Assembly: GCF_028736155.1 (NCBI RefSeq)
Contig: NZ_CP117879.1
Location: 4,278,001 to 4,342,000, forward strand
Length of the DNA stretch: 64,000 bases
From: Flavobacterium sp. KACC 22763
GTDB lineage: Bacteria > Bacteroidota > Bacteroidia > Flavobacteriales > Flavobacteriaceae
Reading direction: 5' to 3'
The translations under genes were made by a program, and so were the position numbers. This document shows positions 25,661-33,961 of the stretch, piece after piece (the stretch's first letter is position 1; the number at the start of each line of letters is the position of its first letter). The notes under the pieces are model-generated. The model had not been told where the DNA came from. It searched no databases and worked only from the letters and a program-made list of their open reading frames with translations.

Positions 25661-25694
25661 AGGTTAATTCATTTTTTATGAATTAACCTTTTTA
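25661..25694 (+). terminator. Terminator after the lipoprotein gene
   Basis: Perfect 12-bp stem AGGTTAATTCAT with ATGAATTAACCT, TTTTT loop, then TTTTT. It ends 15-20 nt before the TTG start of the flippase. Confidence 0.85.
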
Positions 25695-25708
25695 ATATAA
25701 AGAAAGTA

Positions 25709-26929
25709 TTGATATTTATTTTACGAAAATATTTTTTTCAGCATGCCTCTTTAATAGTGCTAATGTTTGGAGCTTTAAGTTTTTTTGCTTCAAATATTAT
25801 TATGAAGGAAATTCTGAGCGCTGAGACGTATGGATATTTATCTGTTTTTGTTACTTATTTTTCATTTATATATGTTTTCGGAATTTTTGGAACTGAGCAA
25901 GTTTTTATTCGTTTTTCAAGAGTCGAAAACAAAAATGAGATTTTGACTCAAAAATCAATACTTTATTTAATTCTATTTTTTGCTCTTTTTTCTTCGGTAA
26001 CGGGGACAATTTTATTTAGAAATTTATATCCAGAAATACAGCTTAATTTCTTTGTTTTAATTTTAGTAAGTTTAAGTATAATTGGTTCTACTTTTTTGGT
26101 ATCAACATTTCGATTAAATTCAAATTTTGTGTTATCACAGTTATTATCAAATGTTTGGAAGATTGCAATGTTTTTGCTGGCAATCTTTTTTTTGATATAC
26201 AAATACTCAGATCTTTCTTTATTTTTACTTTTAGTTTCTCTTATTACTATATCCTGCTTTTTTTTCTTTCTTTTTTATATTTTAAAAAAAATAAAATTCG
26301 AGTTTAATTCGATAATATCAAACAATAGAATGTTAGAATCTTCTTTTCATTTTTTTGTTTCAATTTCATCTTTTTCACTTATTGTTTTTGCAGATCGCTT
26401 TATTGTAGAACATAAATATAGTTTTGAGCAGTTTGGTAATTTCTTTTATTTAACAAGCTTTTTTTTGTCACCTTTTTCTATTTTACAGAATTATATTGGA
26501 TTTAAACAGTTAATTTTTTTCAAAAACAATTTCACGATATCTTATTTTTTAAAATTTAGAAAGAAAGTCATTTTATTGGGATTTTTAATGGCTTTAGCAT
26601 TGTGTTGTGTTACTTTTTTTCTGAGCTATTTCAAATGGCTAAGTTTTCCTTTTGACGAATATTTAAGCGTAATTGCGATGTTTTTAATTTCGGGTATAAT
26701 AAGATTATATTCTTCGTCGATAAGTTCTGCTTTTGAGGCAAAAACATCAATAGAAACTTTAAGAAAATCAAACTTGATAATAGTTTTGATAACAATAGTA
26801 ATTTTATTGTTTACTTTTATTTTCGTTAATGCTATAGAAATAATAATTCTTAATATGACACTCATTTGGTTGCTAAGAAGCATTATTTGTAAAAAGCTAT
26901 TACTTAATCAAATAAAAAATGATGAGTAA
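25709..26929 (+). CDS. Wzx-like oligosaccharide flippase
   Basis: 406 residues, almost entirely hydrophobic with about ten to twelve membrane segments. It starts like polysaccharide flippases (LMFGALSFFASNIIMKEILSAETYGYLSVFVTY), with the conserved early Gly/Tyr turn. Wzx proteins flip lipid-linked repeat units across the inner membrane. No ATG is available near the N-terminus; the start used is TTG. It is about 20 bp after a strong terminator and directly precedes the polymerase gene with no gap. Base composition is very AT-rich, with long T runs. Confidence 0.82.
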   Translation: MIFILRKYFFQHASLIVLMFGALSFFASNIIMKEILSAETYGYLSVFVTYFSFIYVFGIFGTEQVFIRFSRVENKNEILTQKSILYLILFFALFSSVTGTILFRNLYPEIQLNFFVLILVSLSIIGSTFLVSTFRLNSNFVLSQLLSNVWKIAMFLLAIFFLIYKYSDLSLFLLLVSLITISCFFFFLFYILKKIKFEFNSIISNNRMLESSFHFFVSISSFSLIVFADRFIVEHKYSFEQFGNFFYLTSFFLSPFSILQNYIGFKQLIFFKNNFTISYFLKFRKKVILLGFLMALALCCVTFFLSYFKWLSFPFDEYLSVIAMFLISGIIRLYSSSISSAFEAKTSIETLRKSNLIIVLITIVILLFTFIFVNAIEIIILNMTLIWLLRSIICKKLLLNQIKNDE

Positions 26930-28321
26930 ATGAAAATACCATTATCAAAAATATATCTGTTTTTTTTCTTTCTCGGACTTTTCTTTTTTTCATTTAATGA
27001 ATATCAAGGGCTTTCTTTTTTGGGAGAATTTAAAACAGAATCTGGAGCACTTTTTTTTCTTTTAGGTTTTTTACTATTAGGTATTGAATCTATTGCAAAA
27101 GGTAAAATTTCAATTCCTTATAAAAGCACTATCTTCCAAATACTTGTCTTTTTTTTAATATGGTGTTTCATAACTACTGTTTTAAATGCAAATACCGTTG
27201 TCTCAAATTATTTTAAACACACTAGCGGAATTAACCGTTTTGTGAGACAATATTTTTCAATGATATTATCCTGCGTTGTTTTCTTTTTATTTTATTGGAA
27301 TGTAATCTATAAAATGAAGACCATTGATATTCTTTTAAAAATAAGAAAGGTATTTCTACTTTCATTAATTATAGCTTTTACATACGGGTTTTTTGAAGTC
27401 TTAGTTGTAGTTTTTGGTTTCGGAAAACTATATTCAGTTTTAAAACTATTCGATTTTTTCCCCTTTCTAGAAGTGTCTCTTCAAACAGGAGGAAGGATTT
27501 CGTCCATTGCTTATGAACCGCCATTTTTAGCTATTTACCTTATTACTATTTCTGGTTGGATGTTTAGTTATATACTTACAGAAAAAGGCCTAGTAAAATT
27601 TTTGCCAGCTTTTGCTGTTTTATTTCTTACTTATTTTTCAGGATCACGAACAGGACTTATAGTTGTTCTTTTTCAAGTATGTATATTTTGTGTTTTCTTA
27701 TATCGAGATCCGCGTTTTAAATCTTATCTTTTAAAATCATTCCTTGCGTTTACTATTGTATTTTGTTTTTTGCTTCTTTTGAATGGAACTAAAATTGTTA
27801 ACGCCATAGGAGATAAAATAGATTCGCTGGATTTTAGAAAAAATCTAACTAAAAACGTATCCAATCAATCTCGATTTGGAATGCAATATGCTGCTTTACA
27901 AGTTTTTAGTAAAAATCCGATTATTGGTGTTGGGTTTGGACAGCAAGGGTATCATGTTCGAACACATTACCCAAGTTGGGCAACAAGAAATAATTATGAA
28001 TTTGAATTACTGTATAAAAATAAAAACGAAAAATCATTTCCGCCAGGTTATAATATTTACACCAGATTGCTCGCAGAGACAGGATTAATTGGCTTTAGTT
28101 TATTTTTAATGCTTATTTTTTTCTCTTTGGTTGAGGTTAGAAAACTAATGAAAACTGCCAAAGATGAAGATAAAATTCTATTAATAATCATTTTGATATC
28201 TCTTTCAGGGCTATATGTAAACTGGTTGCAAATAGATACTTTTAGAATGTATGGTGTTTGGTTAAGTTTGGCTATTTTGATAAGAATGAGATACAAACCA
28301 TTAAAATTTAAAGATGAATAA
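26930..28321 (+). CDS. O-antigen polymerase/ligase-like membrane protein (Wzy/WaaL family)
   Basis: 463 residues with about ten membrane segments and a large extracytoplasmic loop near residues 305-375 carrying SRFGMQYAALQVFSKNPIIGVGFGQQGY and FPPGYNIYTRLLAETGLIG, the Wzy_C/O-antigen ligase pattern. Family members polymerise repeat units or ligate them to lipid A-core in the periplasm. The ATG follows the flippase stop codon directly. With a second related protein two genes downstream, one is probably the polymerase and the other the ligase; I cannot tell which. Confidence 0.8.
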   Translation: MKIPLSKIYLFFFFLGLFFFSFNEYQGLSFLGEFKTESGALFFLLGFLLLGIESIAKGKISIPYKSTIFQILVFFLIWCFITTVLNANTVVSNYFKHTSGINRFVRQYFSMILSCVVFFLFYWNVIYKMKTIDILLKIRKVFLLSLIIAFTYGFFEVLVVVFGFGKLYSVLKLFDFFPFLEVSLQTGGRISSIAYEPPFLAIYLITISGWMFSYILTEKGLVKFLPAFAVLFLTYFSGSRTGLIVVLFQVCIFCVFLYRDPRFKSYLLKSFLAFTIVFCFLLLLNGTKIVNAIGDKIDSLDFRKNLTKNVSNQSRFGMQYAALQVFSKNPIIGVGFGQQGYHVRTHYPSWATRNNYEFELLYKNKNEKSFPPGYNIYTRLLAETGLIGFSLFLMLIFFSLVEVRKLMKTAKDEDKILLIIILISLSGLYVNWLQIDTFRMYGVWLSLAILIRMRYKPLKFKDE

Positions 28322-29111
28322 AATTCTTGTTTTAATTCCATATTATAATAATATAGAAGGATTATTAAAGTCTTTAAGGTCAATAGATCCTGATGAAGAA
28401 TCAGATGTGCTAATTGTTGATGATGGAAGTGCAATTAAGCTAAATGAAGATTTAGTTTATGAAAGTTTTAAAGCAAAGGGAAAAGTTTTTTTTAAGATTT
28501 TAGAAAAAAATGGAGGAATAGAATCAGCATTAAACCAAGGGTTAGAAATAGCTCAAGCTAAAAAATATGAATATATTGCAAGATTAGATTGTGGTGATAT
28601 TTGTTTAGGAAAAAGATTTCAGATTCAGCACCAATTTTTAAAAGAAAATCTCGAAATTAAAATTGTTGGTACAAATGTATTGGCTGTAGATTGCGATGAC
28701 AAATTTTTATATGCAATTAACCTTCCATTACATCATGAAGAAATAGAAAAAAAAATGTACTTCAATTCGATGCTCATACATCCTGCTGTAATGTTTTGCA
28801 CGTCAATAATTGAAACAATTGGATATTATCCTACTCATTATAAATCTGCTGAAGATTATGCTTTCTTTTTTGCTATTCTAAAAAAGCATAAGATGGCAAA
28901 TATAAAAGAGTACTTGACCCAAATTGAAATTAATGAAAAAGGGATTTCTTTGCAAAAAAGACAGCAGCAGGTAAAAAGCAGAATTCAAATCATAAAAGAC
29001 AATTTTTATTTCGGATGGTATCCAATCTATGGTCTTTTTAGAAATTATATACTCCTTATTTTGCCATATAATATAATTTTAGCGATTAAAAAAATGAAGA
29101 AAAATGCTTAA
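28314..29111 (+). CDS. Family 2 glycosyltransferase
   Basis: 265 residues of the GT-A fold. The nucleotide-binding start ILVLIPYYNNIEGLLKSLRSI, the VLIVDDGS strand and the metal-binding acidic motif ARLDCGD (near residue 90) are present. It should transfer a sugar from a nucleotide donor to the lipid-linked repeat unit at the inner face of the membrane. The C-terminus has a hydrophobic stretch (NYILLILPYNIILAIKK) that may attach it to the membrane. It overlaps the gene before it and the one after it by 8 bp each. Confidence 0.88.
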   Translation: MNKILVLIPYYNNIEGLLKSLRSIDPDEESDVLIVDDGSAIKLNEDLVYESFKAKGKVFFKILEKNGGIESALNQGLEIAQAKKYEYIARLDCGDICLGKRFQIQHQFLKENLEIKIVGTNVLAVDCDDKFLYAINLPLHHEEIEKKMYFNSMLIHPAVMFCTSIIETIGYYPTHYKSAEDYAFFFAILKKHKMANIKEYLTQIEINEKGISLQKRQQQVKSRIQIIKDNFYFGWYPIYGLFRNYILLILPYNIILAIKKMKKNA

Positions 29112-30300
29112 TATATTAAAAAAGAACGGTTTTGAATACCTTGCTTATGGTTTAATATTGTCGCTTTTTTTTTCAAAAGCGATTCCTAATATTATTTTAG
29201 CGGTTTTATCTTTATGGACAATTATTGATTTTAGATCAATTCAAAAACCAAAATTTAGGTTTTCTTCTAGCAATTTTTTATTAGCAATATTAATTTTTTT
29301 AAGTTTTAAGTCGCTTCTCTTCGGAACTATAATTTATGATTTGAAAGTTTATAAAGGATTATTATTAATCTTTTGGCTTTCAATCGTTTTTCAGAGAATT
29401 AAATCTACAGATAAGTTAAAGACAGTTATTTTATGTGCAATAACTCTTGTCGTTGTAAGCTCACTTTTTTTAATTGCTTTGTATTATTTTAAAAACAAAA
29501 ATCTTCCTTTTTCAAATACAGCTGAGGTTAATCAATTGTTGTTATTGGAGCGTCCCTATATTGGATTTATTGCTGTTTTGGGAATTTTTCTCGCTATTGA
29601 AAAAGCAATTTCAGATCCACCTTTAAAAAAGGTATGGATTATTAATGGATTAATATTATTTCTATTTATAGTTTTAATTTCGGCAAGAATTTCCATTATA
29701 ACAATATTCCTATTAGCAACAGTTTATCTAATGTTTTATTTTAAAATTAGTAAATTGAAAAAGGCTCTTGTTTTAATAAGTTTAGCCATTGGATTTGTAC
29801 TTTTAATTTTTATTAATAAAAATATATCTGAGCGTTTTTTTATAAAAAGTAATTTTTCAGAGTCTTTGAAGACAGCATCAGATTATGAACCAAGAATCGT
29901 GATTTGGGATTGTGCCTATCAAATGACAAAAGAAAGTGATTTTAAAATTTTAATTGGATTTGAAGGTTATCAAAGAATAGGAGAACTTTTTTTGAATTGT
30001 TATTCCTCAAAGATTGAAAATGAATCAAAACGAGAATATTTTTTATCAGAGAAATTTAATTCGCATAACCAGTTTATCGATTTCTATTTAATTGGAGGAA
30101 TTACAACTTTTTTATTGTTTGTTGTTTTCTTTGTAAAATTAATATCTGAATCTAAATCTGATTTTTTCAAAGTAGCAACAGTAGTTTCGTTCTTACTTTT
30201 TTTTATAGTAGAAAATATATTTTATAGACAATTTGGATGTTATTTGTTTGGTATATTTATACTAATTTTGGCCCATAATAAAATAAATGAAGAAAATTAA
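29104..30300 (+). CDS. O-antigen ligase/polymerase-like membrane protein
   Basis: 398 residues, about ten to eleven membrane segments. A large periplasmic loop near residues 250-335 (ASDYEPRIVIWDCAYQ, FNSHNQFIDFYLIGGI) fits the O-antigen ligase (Wzy_C) family, where the SHNQFID-like segment is typical. It overlaps its upstream neighbour by 8 bp and the next glycosyltransferase by 14 bp, so it is certainly part of the same transcript. Very AT-rich. Confidence 0.8.
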   Translation: MLNILKKNGFEYLAYGLILSLFFSKAIPNIILAVLSLWTIIDFRSIQKPKFRFSSSNFLLAILIFLSFKSLLFGTIIYDLKVYKGLLLIFWLSIVFQRIKSTDKLKTVILCAITLVVVSSLFLIALYYFKNKNLPFSNTAEVNQLLLLERPYIGFIAVLGIFLAIEKAISDPPLKKVWIINGLILFLFIVLISARISIITIFLLATVYLMFYFKISKLKKALVLISLAIGFVLLIFINKNISERFFIKSNFSESLKTASDYEPRIVIWDCAYQMTKESDFKILIGFEGYQRIGELFLNCYSSKIENESKREYFLSEKFNSHNQFIDFYLIGGITTFLLFVVFFVKLISESKSDFFKVATVVSFLLFFIVENIFYRQFGCYLFGIFILILAHNKINEEN

Positions 30301-31411
30301 AATTGCTCATATTCTACATTCAGTTGGAGGAGTTGATGTCTCTTTGAGACAGATACTTCACAATTTGGATAATAAGACTTTTGAGAATATTGTAATTCAT
30401 GGGGATTCGGACACTATAAATGGGTTTGTAGATAAAGATGCTAAACCAATTGTAGATTATAAGCTTCCAATTTACAGAGAAATATCTTTTAAAAGTGATT
30501 TTCAGGCAATTTTAAAGACCTGGAAAATCATTCGTAAAGAACAACCAGACTTGATACATTCACATAGTACAAAAGGTGGTGTTACAGGGAGAATAGTTGG
30601 TTTTTTAACAGGAACAAAAGTTTTGCACACACCACAAGCGTTTTCTTTTTTGAGTGCGGAAAGTAAAATTAAAAAAGTATTTTTTTTAATAATTGAAAAA
30701 GTGCTTTCAAAAGGGAGAACAATTTTATTAGCCTCTTCTCAATCTGAGCTAAATAGAGCGATAAATGAAGTTGGTTTTCCAAAATCAAAAACCAATCTTT
30801 TTAATAATGCTATAGAACCAATTGAAAAGATTTTTGATTTATCAATACCTAAAACATGGCCAGACCAATATCTTTGTACGGTTGGAAGACCTTGTTATCA
30901 AAAAAACATAGAAGAATTAATTGAAGTTTTATATAAAGTCAATAAGTCAATAGATGTTCATTTGGTAATTTTAGGTTTAGGACATCATGCAGATCATATT
31001 AAACAAGTTGAAGATCTAATAGATAAACTAGGTTTAAAAAATAAAGTGACATTATTGAGTTGGACTTCAAGAGAAGATGTTTTAAATATTATAAGTGAAT
31101 CAAAACTATATCTTTCTACTGCACGATATGAGGGATTGCCTTATTCTGTGATTGAAAGTTTAGCATTATCAATTCCAGGCGTAGTTTCTGATTGTGACGG
31201 CAACCGAGATCTAATCATAAATGGATTTAATGGTTACTGTATTAAAGAAAACAATACGGAAGAATTCAGTCAAAAAATAATTGAATTACTTCAAAATGAA
31301 AATAAATATCTAGAATTCTCAAAAAATGCCAAGGAGACTTTTGAAAAGAACCATAATATTTATCAAAAAATAAATGATCTCGAAAGTATTTACAAAGCAC
31401 AATTAAATTAA
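30287..31411 (+). CDS. Family 4 glycosyltransferase
   Basis: 374 residues, GT-B fold. The N-terminal half opens [20 protein letters not shown] and includes [17 protein letters not shown]. The C-terminal donor-binding half has [20 protein letters not shown] and the E-x7-E motif in [23 protein letters not shown] (near residue 280). It retains donor configuration and adds a sugar to the repeat unit. It overlaps the previous gene by 14 bp and ends 1 bp before the decarboxylase start. Confidence 0.9.
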   Translation: MKKIKIAHILHSVGGVDVSLRQILHNLDNKTFENIVIHGDSDTINGFVDKDAKPIVDYKLPIYREISFKSDFQAILKTWKIIRKEQPDLIHSHSTKGGVTGRIVGFLTGTKVLHTPQAFSFLSAESKIKKVFFLIIEKVLSKGRTILLASSQSELNRAINEVGFPKSKTNLFNNAIEPIEKIFDLSIPKTWPDQYLCTVGRPCYQKNIEELIEVLYKVNKSIDVHLVILGLGHHADHIKQVEDLIDKLGLKNKVTLLSWTSREDVLNIISESKLYLSTARYEGLPYSVIESLALSIPGVVSDCDGNRDLIINGFNGYCIKENNTEEFSQKIIELLQNENKYLEFSKNAKETFEKNHNIYQKINDLESIYKAQLN

Positions 31412-31412
31412 C

Positions 31413-32396
31413 ATGAAAAGAATACTTATTACTGGAGCTGCAGGATTTTTAGGATCGCATTTATGTGACAGATTTATTAAAGAAGGTTATTTTGTAATTG
31501 GAATGGATAATCTAATCACAGGAGATCTTAAAAATATTGAGCATTTATTCAAACTGGAAAATTTTGAGTTTTATCATCATGATATTACCAAATTTGTTCA
31601 CGTTCCTGGTGATTTAGATTATATACTGCATTTTGCTTCACCGGCAAGTCCGATCGATTATTTAAAAATCCCGATTCAAACTCTTAAAGTAGGATCTTTA
31701 GGAACGCATAATTTATTAGGATTGGCGCGAGTTAAAAAAGCAAGAATTTTGATTGCATCAACTTCTGAAGTTTATGGAGATCCTTTAGTGCATCCACAGA
31801 CAGAAGAATATTACGGAAATGTAAATACAATTGGTCCTCGAGGCGTTTATGATGAAGCAAAACGTTTTCAGGAATCAATAACAATGGCATATCATACTTT
31901 TCATGGCGTAGAAACTAGAATCGTGCGTATTTTTAATACTTACGGTCCAAGAATGCGATTAAACGACGGACGTGTAATTCCTGCATTTATTGGACAAGCA
32001 TTACGCGGAGAAGATTTAACTATTTTCGGAGACGGAATGCAAACTCGTTCTTTCTGTTATGTTGACGATCAAGTTGAGGGGATTTACAGATTACTGCACT
32101 CAGATTACGTTTATCCAGTAAATATTGGAAATCCAGACGAAATCACAATCAAAGATTTTGCGGAAGAAATCATAAAACTGACAGGAACAAGTCAGAAAGT
32201 GGTTTATCATCCGCTGCCAATAAACGATCCATTGCAGCGTCAGCCAGATACAACAAAAGCAAAAGAATTGTTGGGTTGGGAAGCTAAAGTGAGCCGTGCT
32301 GAAGGTATGAAAATCACGTATGAGTATTTCAAATCATTATCTCCAGAAGAACTGGCAAAAGAAGAACATAAAGACTTTTCAAACTATATAAAATAA
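31413..32396 (+). CDS. UDP-glucuronate decarboxylase (UDP-xylose synthase)
   Basis: 327 residues, extended short-chain dehydrogenase family. The NAD-binding [11 protein letters not shown] lies at residues 8-18, the active-site Ser in STSEVYGDP and the catalytic YDEAK near residue 146-150. The sequence [19 protein letters not shown] and PNGPRG-like [16 protein letters not shown] are characteristic of UXS, which makes UDP-xylose from UDP-glucuronate using bound NAD+. No UDP-glucose dehydrogenase is in the window to supply the substrate. The gene is less AT-rich than those before it. Confidence 0.9.
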   Translation: MKRILITGAAGFLGSHLCDRFIKEGYFVIGMDNLITGDLKNIEHLFKLENFEFYHHDITKFVHVPGDLDYILHFASPASPIDYLKIPIQTLKVGSLGTHNLLGLARVKKARILIASTSEVYGDPLVHPQTEEYYGNVNTIGPRGVYDEAKRFQESITMAYHTFHGVETRIVRIFNTYGPRMRLNDGRVIPAFIGQALRGEDLTIFGDGMQTRSFCYVDDQVEGIYRLLHSDYVYPVNIGNPDEITIKDFAEEIIKLTGTSQKVVYHPLPINDPLQRQPDTTKAKELLGWEAKVSRAEGMKITYEYFKSLSPEELAKEEHKDFSNYIK

Positions 32397-32422
32397 ATTA
32401 AGATTCTGAAAGAATAAATCTA

Positions 32423-33190
32423 ATGAACGATTTAGTATCTATTTTAACACCAACATACAATACTGAAAAGTTCATTAGAGCGACTATCGAATCAGTTCAA
32501 AATCAGACCTATCAAAATTGGGAAATGATTCTGATTGATGATGCTTCTACAGACGGAACAGTTTCTGTTATAGAAGAATTTGTCCAAAATGATAGCAGAA
32601 TAAAATTATTCAAATTATCCAAAAATTCAGGAAATGGTTTTGCCCGAAATGAAGCTTTAGAAAAAGCTTCCGGAAAATACATTGCCTATCTCGATGCCGA
32701 TGATATATGGTTTTCGGATAAATTGGAAAAACAGATTCAGTTTTTAAAAGCAAATAATCAGCCATTTACTTTTAGTTATTACGATTCTATTGATGAAGAA
32801 GGAAATAGTTTAAACAGAAGAGTTGAATCACCAAATCCTTTAACTTACAAAGAATTGTTTTTCTGTAATTACGTTGGTAATCTTACGGCTATTTACGATG
32901 CTGAATATTTTGGAAAAATCAAATTAGAATCTTCAGAAAAGAGACAAGATTGGAGAATATGGCTTACCATTTTAAAACAAATAAAAACGGCAAAAGCGGT
33001 TCCAGAAAGTCTGGCTTTTTATAGAATTCGAAAAGATTCTATTTCATCTTCAAAATTTAAATTGATAAAACACAATTTTGGGGTTTATCGCGATTTTCAC
33101 GGGTACAATCTCATTTTTTCTGTTTTATTAATGATGAGGTTCTTATTTACTCAGTTGATAATCAAACCAAAGTATATAAAGAAGATTTAA
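32423..33190 (+). CDS. Family 2 glycosyltransferase, last gene of the polysaccharide operon
   Basis: 255 residues. GT-A motifs: LVSILTPTYNTEKFIRATIE at the start, MILIDDASTDGT (near residue 40) and the metal-binding YLDADD (near residue 92). A WRIWLTILKQI segment follows, as in WcaA/WbbD-like enzymes. It lies 26 bp after the decarboxylase gene. Its stop codon is followed within 6 bp by the first palindrome of the ORF6N-linked array, one of which is followed by a T run and may terminate this operon. Confidence 0.92.
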   Translation: MNDLVSILTPTYNTEKFIRATIESVQNQTYQNWEMILIDDASTDGTVSVIEEFVQNDSRIKLFKLSKNSGNGFARNEALEKASGKYIAYLDADDIWFSDKLEKQIQFLKANNQPFTFSYYDSIDEEGNSLNRRVESPNPLTYKELFFCNYVGNLTAIYDAEYFGKIKLESSEKRQDWRIWLTILKQIKTAKAVPESLAFYRIRKDSISSSKFKLIKHNFGVYRDFHGYNLIFSVLLMMRFLFTQLIIKPKYIKKI

Positions 33191-33195
33191 AATTC

Positions 33196-33386
33196 AACTT
33201 GAAGTCGCAAATTGCGACTTCAAGTTTCAAGGTCACAATTTGTGACCTTGAAGAATTTAGTATAGAATTGGAGGTCGCAACTTGCGACCTCCAATTTTTT
33301 TAAAGCACGTTTCGATTTCTAAGGTCGAAATTTGCGGCCTTAAAGAATTTCATTTAGAATTTAAGATCACAATTTGTGATCTTAAA
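33196..33386. repeat. Array of five palindromes related to one inside the ORF6N gene
   Basis: Five palindromes share a core of the type GGTCRCAA-N-TTGYGACC. P1 33196-33226 (perfect, 31 nt), P2 33226-33252 (perfect, 27 nt), P3 33266-33296 (perfect, 31 nt, followed by TTTTTT), P4 33321-33341 (imperfect) and P5 33360-33386 (perfect, 27 nt). P2-P3 and P4-P5 centres are both 42 nt apart, and the spacers are alike (AAGAATTT then TAGAATT). P1 has the same outer AACTTGA arms as the palindrome in the neighbouring coding sequence. P3 could also act as terminator for the operon before it. Confidence 0.9.
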
Positions 33387-33389
33387 GAA

Positions 33390-33911
33390 TCATTTTTTAT
33401 AACCAATCTTCGCTCGTTCAGACTCATTTTCTTTCTTTTCAGTTAATTCATCCAAATAAGAAAATACCAATTCAATATTTTTATCATGATTTTCTAACTT
33501 CTTCTGAATCTGAAGTATATCAACTTTAATTTCAGTTGTATCTAGAAGCATTTGTCTTACTTTCGTAAAAATCCTCATGATTTGAATGTTTGTCTGAATC
33601 GCTTTGTCGCTTTTTAGGATACTTGAAAGCATTAAAATTCCATGTTCAGTGAATGCAAAAGGAAATATTCGAGTTCCTCCCCAACTTGAGGTCACAATTT
33701 GTGACCTCAAGTTTTCAAATTCATTTTGAGACAACTCAAACATAAAATCATCAGGAAATCTTGAAATATTCCTTTTCACAGATTGTTTAAGAACTTTGGT
33801 TTCTATTCCATAAAGCAAAGCCAAATCACGATCAAGCATCACTTTTTGACCACGGATAAAATATATTTTATTAGAAATTGTTTCTTCAGCAAGTAAAGAT
33901 TGATCTTTCAT
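33390..33911 (-). CDS. ORF6N domain protein (KilA-N-like DNA-binding)
   Basis: 173 residues. The ORF6N domain spans about residues 12-95, with IYFIRGQKVMLDRDLALLYGIETKVLKQSVKRN, FPDDFMFELSQNEFENLRSQ and TSSWGG followed by AFTEHGILMLSSIL. The family is found in phages and bacterial chromosomes and is thought to bind DNA. A helical, probably coiled-coil tail follows. Codons for NLRSQIVTSSW coincide with a perfect 31-nt palindrome, and related palindromes lie just past the stop codon. It has its own canonical promoter. Role unknown; self-binding to the palindromes is inference. Confidence 0.88.
   Translation of the reverse strand: MKDQSLLAEETISNKIYFIRGQKVMLDRDLALLYGIETKVLKQSVKRNISRFPDDFMFELSQNEFENLRSQIVTSSWGGTRIFPFAFTEHGILMLSSILKSDKAIQTNIQIMRIFTKVRQMLLDTTEIKVDILQIQKKLENHDKNIELVFSYLDELTEKKENESERAKIGYKK
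33683..33713. repeat. Perfect 31-nt palindrome inside the ORF6N coding sequence
   Basis: AACTTGAGGTCACAA, a central T, and TTGTGACCTCAAGTT. It encodes N-L-R-S-Q-I-V-T-S-S-W on the minus strand, the best conserved stretch of the ORF6N family. It matches the downstream palindromes P1 and P2 closely (same outer arms as P1, same inner core as P2). Confidence 0.95.
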
Positions 33912-33931
33912 GAGTTTTTAATTTAACAAAA

Positions 33932-33961
33932 CAAATGTAAGATTTTATTTATATTTACAAA
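33932..33961 (-). promoter_or_regulatory. Canonical promoter of the ORF6N gene
   Basis: On the minus strand TTTG (33958-33961), 18-nt spacer, TACATTTG (33932-33939), 20 nt before the ATG. The -33 box overlaps the end of the CapK-like gene, so ORF6N can be expressed separately from it. Confidence 0.7.

Noticed and set aside
33196..33386. CRISPR array
   Set aside because: The sequences are palindromes with differing arms and short similar spacers, not identical direct repeats with unique spacers; no cas genes are present.
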